Assembly (NCBI GenBank): GCA_903908265.1
Contig: CAIVRI010000171.1
Span: forward strand, 1 to 35,717
Length of the DNA stretch: 35,717 bases
Direction: 5' to 3'
From: an uncultured Pseudomonadota bacterium
GTDB taxonomy: Bacteria > Pseudomonadota > Gammaproteobacteria > Steroidobacterales > Steroidobacteraceae
The notes under the pieces: model-generated
Database searches by the model: none
Told to the model about the DNA's origin: nothing
The model's input: only the letters and a program-made list of their open reading frames with translations
Shown: piece by piece, positions 31,141 through 35,717 of the stretch
Position numbering within the stretch: position 1 is the first letter of the stretch
How the letters are laid out: each line of letters begins with the position of its first letter
Translations under genes and position numbers: made by a program

Positions 31141-32850
31141 CTAAGGTGTGCCAGAAATCAGGCCCTCGGTCACTAGGGTCGGGGCATGGCGGTGATGCGT
31201 GGCCTGCTCATAGGCATAAGCCCAACCGAGCAGGTCGCCGTCATGCCAGCGGCGGGCTGAGAACTCCAAGCCGAAGGGCAGGCCGTTCGCGTACGGAACG
31301 CCGACTACCACGACGGCCGGTACGCCGATCATGTTGACCCAGCCGGTGGCGGAGTGTGGGCCTTCGGAGAGGCGACCGTCTTGTGGTAGCGACTCATCCA
31401 TTGGCGGCATCTGAATCGCCGGATAGACCAGGCCATCCAAGTGCAGACGATCCAAGGCCTCGTTATACAGTTTTAAAGTGTGGGCGCGCGGTAGGCGCAC
31501 ATTGGCGTCAAAGGCCGGATCGCTTGCGATCTGCGCTTGGGTGAGGTGGATCGCGTCGAAATCGCGATTGGCGCTTTCTTCACCCGTGACGGCTTCGAAG
31601 CCGCGCTGACCGGTGACCTGCTCGTACGCAGCGACTGAGTGATAGGCCGTCGGACCATAGGCAGCGAGGAAGCGATCCGTGCCTTCCCGTACGTACGGGT
31701 AGGTGGCGATACGACTTGCGGTGCGTGCAAAGGATGCATCGAGTGCGTCGACGGAAACGATTGTCGCGCCTTGCGCGCGCAACTCGTTCAGCGACTGCTC
31801 AAACACACGGCGCGTGGCCGTTTGCAAGGGGAGTGCGGCGGCCACTTGCCGCGCTACGGCGGTGGCTTCTGGAATGTGCGCGGGTACGCCGTGGAAGGGG
31901 ATCCCGATGCCTTGCAGAACGAAGGCCGGTACGCCAAAGCGCTTGCCACGCAACGCGTTGGGATCGAGGTAGCGCGTGTAGGGACCGGGCTGGGCTTGGC
32001 TTGCCGAACCCAGTGTGACGGGATCTTCGGCATCCTCGCCGGCCATCACGCTGAGCGCTATGGCGGCATCTTCGACCGAGCGGGCGATGGGTCCGGTGTT
32101 ATCGAGCAGCCAATCGAGCGGCGCAATGCCGGCGATGCTGACTAGCCCGCGCGTGGGGAACACACCGATCAGTGCACTGGTGGCGGCGGGCATCCGGATC
32201 GAGTTGCCCGTATCGGTGCCATTGCCGAGCAGGGCGAGGTTGCCGCTCACGGACGTTACGGTGCCGCCAGAGGAGCCGCCCGGTGAGTAGCGTGGGTCAT
32301 AGGCGTTGCCGGTGCGGCCGAAGGCGCTGGAACGGTTGGTATCGGAGTTAGCAAGGTCCGGCATATTGGTATGGCCGAGCAGTATGGCGCCCGCTGCTTT
32401 GAGCCGCCGCACGATCGGAGCGTCTTGCGGGGCGATTAGCGCATGCGCCGGCAAGGTGTACCCAGACCAACCCGCGCTGGTGACGGTACCGGCGATCGAC
32501 GTGTTCGCTTTGATCACCATCGGCACGCCCCATAAGGCGCCTGTCGGTGTCTGGCCTTGCGCGAGCGCCGCATCGACCGCGGCCGCGGCGGCGAGGGCGT
32601 CTTGATCAAAAACGGTTTCGATCGCGCGATAGATGCCGTTGTAGCGATGGATCCGATCCAGATACCAGTGGACGACCTCGGTCGCGCTGTAGCGGTGTTC
32701 GCGGTAATACCGATGCAAGGTGGCGATCGATACCTCCGGGAGATCGCGGGCCGGGTCTTTGGCCGATACCGCGACGGAAGCGGGGCCGCTGGGGCTGGCC
32801 ATAGCAGCCACGGTCAGCAGGGTCATGAAGGCGAGTGGTAGTCGGCGCAT
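31141..32850 (-). CDS. Exported amidase (amidase signature family)
   Basis: The 569-residue protein has a signal peptide (LAFMTLLTVAAMASP) and the amidase-signature Ser-cisSer-Lys triad. The lysine is in VPMVIKANTS, the cis-serine in YSPGGSSGGT and the nucleophile in GTDTGNSIRMPA. The length, above the ~470 of GatA, and the export signal indicate a periplasmic or secreted amidase or peptide amidase and not the tRNA amidotransferase. The substrate cannot be predicted. The gene ends about 65 bp before the gcv promoter and both are on the same strand, but it is not part of the gcv leader. ATG 32850 is followed at once by the signal peptide. Confidence 0.92.
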   Translation of the reverse strand: MRRLPLAFMTLLTVAAMASPSGPASVAVSAKDPARDLPEVSIATLHRYYREHRYSATEVVHWYLDRIHRYNGIYRAIETVFDQDALAAAAAVDAALAQGQTPTGALWGVPMVIKANTSIAGTVTSAGWSGYTLPAHALIAPQDAPIVRRLKAAGAILLGHTNMPDLANSDTNRSSAFGRTGNAYDPRYSPGGSSGGTVTSVSGNLALLGNGTDTGNSIRMPAATSALIGVFPTRGLVSIAGIAPLDWLLDNTGPIARSVEDAAIALSVMAGEDAEDPVTLGSASQAQPGPYTRYLDPNALRGKRFGVPAFVLQGIGIPFHGVPAHIPEATAVARQVAAALPLQTATRRVFEQSLNELRAQGATIVSVDALDASFARTASRIATYPYVREGTDRFLAAYGPTAYHSVAAYEQVTGQRGFEAVTGEESANRDFDAIHLTQAQIASDPAFDANVRLPRAHTLKLYNEALDRLHLDGLVYPAIQMPPMDESLPQDGRLSEGPHSATGWVNMIGVPAVVVVGVPYANGLPFGLEFSARRWHDGDLLGWAYAYEQATHHRHAPTLVTEGLISGTP

Positions 32851-33670
32851 ACGGTAGCTCAGCAGGAAGTGCCCGCGGATAGTACCCGGCGGCGCGGGAA
32901 ATAGCAGAGACGTGACCGGGACATATGAGCGTCTGGCGGATAGCTTTTGGCGATGCGCACCACCCGTCGCCTGCCGGATACCCTATTCGCGCGCGCCAAG
33001 CACCGTGCGAGTGCGCCGCGAATCCCGCTGACTGCCCGGATTGCGCGGGGTCTGGAATGCGTGTTGTTGCCGCCTTCTGCCCTTGCGCCGTTGCCCGAAG
33101 CGCTTGCCGAAGAGCGTCTCTCGTGCCGTTGGCTGACCTCAACGTAGGCGTAGAAACTCTCCGTGTGCAGGGTCTGCGGCAGCACGCGGTGCGCGCGTGG
33201 CGGATGTTGCAGCCGGCGAGCAACGCCCTTTCGCCGCGGCCTCGACGATTTCCTGCTCCTGCATTCGGATCGTCACGCATCAACAGCTGTTTAAAGAGCC
33301 GGCGCTGATCGAATCCGCTGTCCATTGTTGCGATGCGTTACAGCGACATCCACTTGCCCGATCGATCGAAGCGGGAACGCGGCATCAGACAATTGTTCGT
33401 CCACGATGGGTTGACACCCCGACGCATCGAAAACCAGTTCCTGACGCGTGCAAAGCTACACTGGCGATCGAGCATGGCGGTACCTTCCGCACTCCGGAGC
33501 GCCAATACGCTCGTTTTGCAGGGTGGCGCTCGGCTAGTCTCCTGAAGGATTGCGGACCGGGTGGTTATTGCGTCATGGAGCCGTGTGCGCAGTACACCGT
33601 ACCGGTTCAACATCCGCAGTGTGCGCGTCGTCGGCCGTTAGGGTCCTTGTCTCCATAAGTTGCGCGCAAT
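32851..33670. other. Gene-poor region of 820 bp with no recognisable gene
   Basis: Several open frames of 60-150 codons overlap here on both strands, but none has a known motif, a good ribosome site and a consistent codon pattern at once. The least bad candidate is a 64-codon + strand frame from ATG 32953 to 33147 (MRTTRRLPDTLFARAKHR start), which has fairly high third-position GC but no ribosome site. From about 33240 the base composition drops below that of the neighbours, suggesting decayed or acquired DNA. The promoter of the amidase must lie near its left end. Confidence 0.5.
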
Positions 33671-34234
33671 CTAACGCGTAATGTCTATTTTCCTTGTCGG
33701 CAGAAAGCGCGTGGCGGCCATGCCGAGGGCGATGGCGAGCGCGTGCACAGGCCACGCCACGAACACGCCGTCGGGGAGGCTGGAGGGCCGATGTGCCTGC
33801 GGCCACGCATCCCGTAAGAGCGTAGCCAACAGCAGCAGTCCCAGTAATGCAATGCATGGCCGGCGGGACGGCGCCTGCTGCGCAGTGCGCAGAGCTACCG
33901 TCACACCGAGCAGTGTGGCCAGTGCCGAGGCGCCGCGATATTCCTGCATGAAGGGCAGTAACCAAAGTGCGCCCAAGGACAGCAGTACACCGCCGAGGAG
34001 TATCAAGACCGTTGTCGGGCCGCAGCCGAAGGCGCGCTCGGCCAGTGCCGTGCACAGCACGAGTACTGCGCTATCGATCAGCGCGTGCACAGTGGAGTAG
34101 TGCACGAAATGCGCGGTGAGCAGTTGCCACGGCGCGGACAGAATCTCGGTGCGCAGCAGCGCGAGCGCCGCGCTCGCGCCGGGTACAGCCCAAAGTACTG
34201 CGCATAACAGTGCAACCGTCGCTGTCAGTCGCAT
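33671..34234 (-). CDS. rrtA: Rhombosortase (rhomboid-family intramembrane serine protease)
   Basis: ATG 34234 lies 5 nt after the stop of the upstream lipoprotein gene. The 187-residue protein has about six membrane helices and the rhombosortase segments PWQLLTAHFVHYSTVHALID and EYRGASALATLLG, with the serine of GAS as likely nucleophile and a C-terminal VHALAIALG supplying the histidine. It is the length of rhombosortases, shorter than housekeeping GlpG. Canonical members read HxxxN and GxSG; here the Asn is Asp and the Gly after the serine is Ala. Rhombosortases cut GlyGly-CTERM tails before surface attachment, and the adjacent product carries such a tail. Confidence 0.85.
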   Translation of the reverse strand: MRLTATVALLCAVLWAVPGASAALALLRTEILSAPWQLLTAHFVHYSTVHALIDSAVLVLCTALAERAFGCGPTTVLILLGGVLLSLGALWLLPFMQEYRGASALATLLGVTVALRTAQQAPSRRPCIALLGLLLLATLLRDAWPQAHRPSSLPDGVFVAWPVHALAIALGMAATRFLPTRKIDITR

Positions 34235-34239
34235 GCCGG

Positions 34240-35064
34240 TCAGCGTGCGCGCGTGCGTTTCGTCACGGCCACGAGTCCGAGCGCTAGCAGCAGTTCCCAC
34301 AGGTCGAAGGCGCCACCCCCGCGTCCCGCCTGCGGCTCGATCTGGTAGTGCGCATCCGTGCGCACGCGCTCGCGAAAGGTGTCGAGTTCGGTGTGCAAGC
34401 GGGGCAGCAGGTCAGCGACGGCCTGATCGAAGCCGGCGCGACGGCCGTTCCGGGCTTCCTCACCGAACCCCACCAGTGTGGCCGATCCCTTGACCTGGCT
34501 GGTGCCGGGTGCGCGGAATAACAGTTGGTGACTGTGCACGTCGAAGACGGCGCAGTCGACCATGGTGTGCACATCGTATCGGTTGCCCTTGATCACGTAG
34601 GCGCCGACGATGCTCCAATACAGCAGCGACAGTCGACTGGTATCGTTGAACTGCACTTGGTCATACGAGACCAGAGCCATCAAATCGACGTTGAACAAAC
34701 GCGCCGCTTGTTCGAGGTTCTCGAAGCCACCCTTTTCCCGTAGGTATTGGGAGGGAACAATTTGGATGCTATCGATGTAGGCATAACCGGTGAAGGACGC
34801 TTTGACGCGTTCCAGCAGTTGCGTGCGGTCGTTTTCTGACAGCGCCGCGGTGCCAGCATTGACCGGTACGAAGGCAATGCCCACACGTACCGGCGGATGT
34901 AGTGTGGTTAACCCCGGCCGCAGACTGGGCGATTCCTTCGAGTTGGGGTAGAGGTAGTCGACCACACTGCCATTTTGTTTAACGCCGGTGTGGTCGTCGA
35001 GCACAGTGGCGCAGCCGCCTAGCAGCAGGGACAAAGCGAATCCGAGCAAGATGAAGATGCGCAT
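34240..35064 (-). CDS. Rhombotail/rhombotarget lipoprotein with GlyGly-CTERM sorting tail
   Basis: ATG 35064 is chosen because a lipoprotein signal follows at once (FALSLLLGGC, lipidated Cys about residue 18); a longer upstream frame is rejected. The 274-residue protein has a soluble domain (IAFVPVNAGTAALSENDRTQLLERV, LMALVSYDQVQF) and ends with GRGGGAFDLWELLLALGLVA and a basic KRTRAR. That glycine stretch, hydrophobic helix and basic end form a GlyGly-CTERM signal for rhombosortase. Being lipidated at the N-terminus and sorted at the C-terminus, it would be tethered at both ends before cleavage. The protease gene follows 5 nt later, as known for rhombotarget lipoproteins. Confidence 0.87.
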   Translation of the reverse strand: MRIFILLGFALSLLLGGCATVLDDHTGVKQNGSVVDYLYPNSKESPSLRPGLTTLHPPVRVGIAFVPVNAGTAALSENDRTQLLERVKASFTGYAYIDSIQIVPSQYLREKGGFENLEQAARLFNVDLMALVSYDQVQFNDTSRLSLLYWSIVGAYVIKGNRYDVHTMVDCAVFDVHSHQLLFRAPGTSQVKGSATLVGFGEEARNGRRAGFDQAVADLLPRLHTELDTFRERVRTDAHYQIEPQAGRGGGAFDLWELLLALGLVAVTKRTRAR

Positions 35065-35143
35065 GCGGCCTCCGCCAGAATAATGCTCGATGTAGTCTAG
35101 TTTGCGGGCCGGTCCCCACCCATCTCGGTTTTCCGACGCAGCG

Positions 35144-35717
35144 TCAGTGTGGCGTGGGGATTTCGATCGTGGCCAGATGTGTCGGATCATCCCGCAGTCG
35201 CAGGTACAGACGGCCGTCGCGCGGTCTCGGTACCAGTACGGTATCACCGGGGAATCCCGCTTCGAGGCGCAGTGCATCGGTGCCCTCGGGGGAGCTAGCG
35301 ACCGACTCCAGTAGATAGAGTTTTTTGCCTGGCAACACACATGGCAGAGTGGGTTCGGGTGGGCAAATGGGCGCATGGAGTGCGGGGAGGCGCACGAGTT
35401 GGCCGAGCAGTTGCCAGTCCGAGAGGTCCTCGCCGCTACCAATGCGATAGCGCAGCGGACCGAATGCGGAGGGGCCGAAGACCTTGGAGAGGTCGACAGT
35501 GGCCACGAGCGTGCGCGCATCGATCAGCGCAAGCCCGCCGTTCTTGAGATCCAGATGTGTCTGCGCATCGGCGGCAGGGGCCTGTGCCTCGAGGTGTACG
35601 CTAGGCAAAAAGCGTGCGGGTAGATCGGCTTGGACCGAGAACGTGACGGTGGCCTGTGCGGGCAGATCGGCGCTATTGCCGAGGTGGATAGGTAAGGTGT
35701 CGGTGTCCGTGTCTACA
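35144..35717 (-). CDS. Hypothetical protein, 3' part only
   Basis: The reverse-strand frame is open from the window edge to a TGA at 35144, giving at least 190 residues of a larger protein whose start is outside. The visible part is rich in beta-strand-like alternations (TLVATVDLSKVFG, LYLRLRDDPTHLATIEIP) with two cysteines in CPPEPTLPC that could form a disulphide, suggesting an exported beta-sandwich or beta-propeller-like protein. No family is recognised. It ends 80 bp before the start of the rhombotail lipoprotein gene on the same strand, so it may be in one operon with the rhombosortase pair. Confidence 0.65.
   Translation of the reverse strand, partial: VDTDTDTLPIHLGNSADLPAQATVTFSVQADLPARFLPSVHLEAQAPAADAQTHLDLKNGGLALIDARTLVATVDLSKVFGPSAFGPLRYRIGSGEDLSDWQLLGQLVRLPALHAPICPPEPTLPCVLPGKKLYLLESVASSPEGTDALRLEAGFPGDTVLVPRPRDGRLYLRLRDDPTHLATIEIPTPH

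Noticed and set aside
31141-32850. Amidase as GatA of the tRNA amidotransferase
   Set aside because: It has a signal peptide and is about 100 residues longer than GatA, and no gatB or gatC is near.
32953-33147. Small + strand frame of 64 codons as a gene
   Set aside because: Third positions are moderately GC-rich, but no ribosome site precedes it and no motif is recognised; it is kept only as a remark in the gene-poor region.

Overview
The window is high-GC (roughly 60-65 %), densely coded chromosomal DNA from a proteobacterium, most likely a gammaproteobacterium. The evidence is ihfB, a LapB-type LPS regulator, a YqjD/YqjE/YqjK-like trio, galU, a rhombosortase with its substrate, and a gcvHPT operon behind a tandem glycine riboswitch. 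No rRNA, tRNA, CRISPR array, intact insertion sequence or prophage was seen. The order or genus cannot be fixed from the sequence alone.

Positions 1-8653 (+) hold a tightly packed catabolic cluster. It encodes a 5'-truncated HMG-CoA-synthase-like/DUF35 protein, an SCP-X-type thiolase, an SDR with a PECR-like active site, an AhpD/carboxymuconolactone-decarboxylase-like protein, a Rieske ring-hydroxylating oxygenase alpha subunit, a cytochrome c-PQQ quinohaemoprotein resembling polyvinyl-alcohol dehydrogenase, a VOC protein, a classical SDR and a SnoaL/NTF2-like protein. Together they look like an oxygenase, periplasmic alcohol oxidation and CoA-thioester carbon-carbon cleavage route for an unidentified aromatic, terpenoid or steroid-like substrate.

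Positions 8654-14947 hold housekeeping and envelope genes. These are ihfB with a strong terminator, a reverse-strand M50 protease and DUF2167 pair sitting between ihfB and lapB, lapB itself, three overlapping small membrane-stress-type genes and galU. Positions 14948-16924 hold a compact bufferin-type RiPP operon: a DUF2282 precursor, a DUF692 multinuclear iron oxidase and a DUF2063 partner. A perfect hairpin lies between the precursor and enzyme genes.

Positions 17085-23063 (-) hold a secreted M1 aminopeptidase and an HlyD/ATPase/permease ABC exporter operon. Between them is a spacer with a 13-bp inverted repeat. At 23142-26100 are an archaeal-type (COG2521-like) methyltransferase, a divergent stand-alone VirD4/TraD-like coupling ATPase and a degenerate ribbon-helix-helix antitoxin. 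Positions 26284-31074 (-) are the glycine cleavage operon gcvH-gcvP-gcvT under a glycine riboswitch and a recognisable promoter. An exported amidase follows, then about 820 bp with no convincing gene, a rhombosortase next to a lipoprotein carrying a GlyGly-CTERM tail, and the 3' part of an unidentified gene.

The most interesting items are the bufferin operon with its intercistronic hairpin, the rhombosortase-substrate pair with atypical active-site surroundings, the solitary coupling ATPase, the archaeal-like methyltransferase and the unassigned catabolic cluster.
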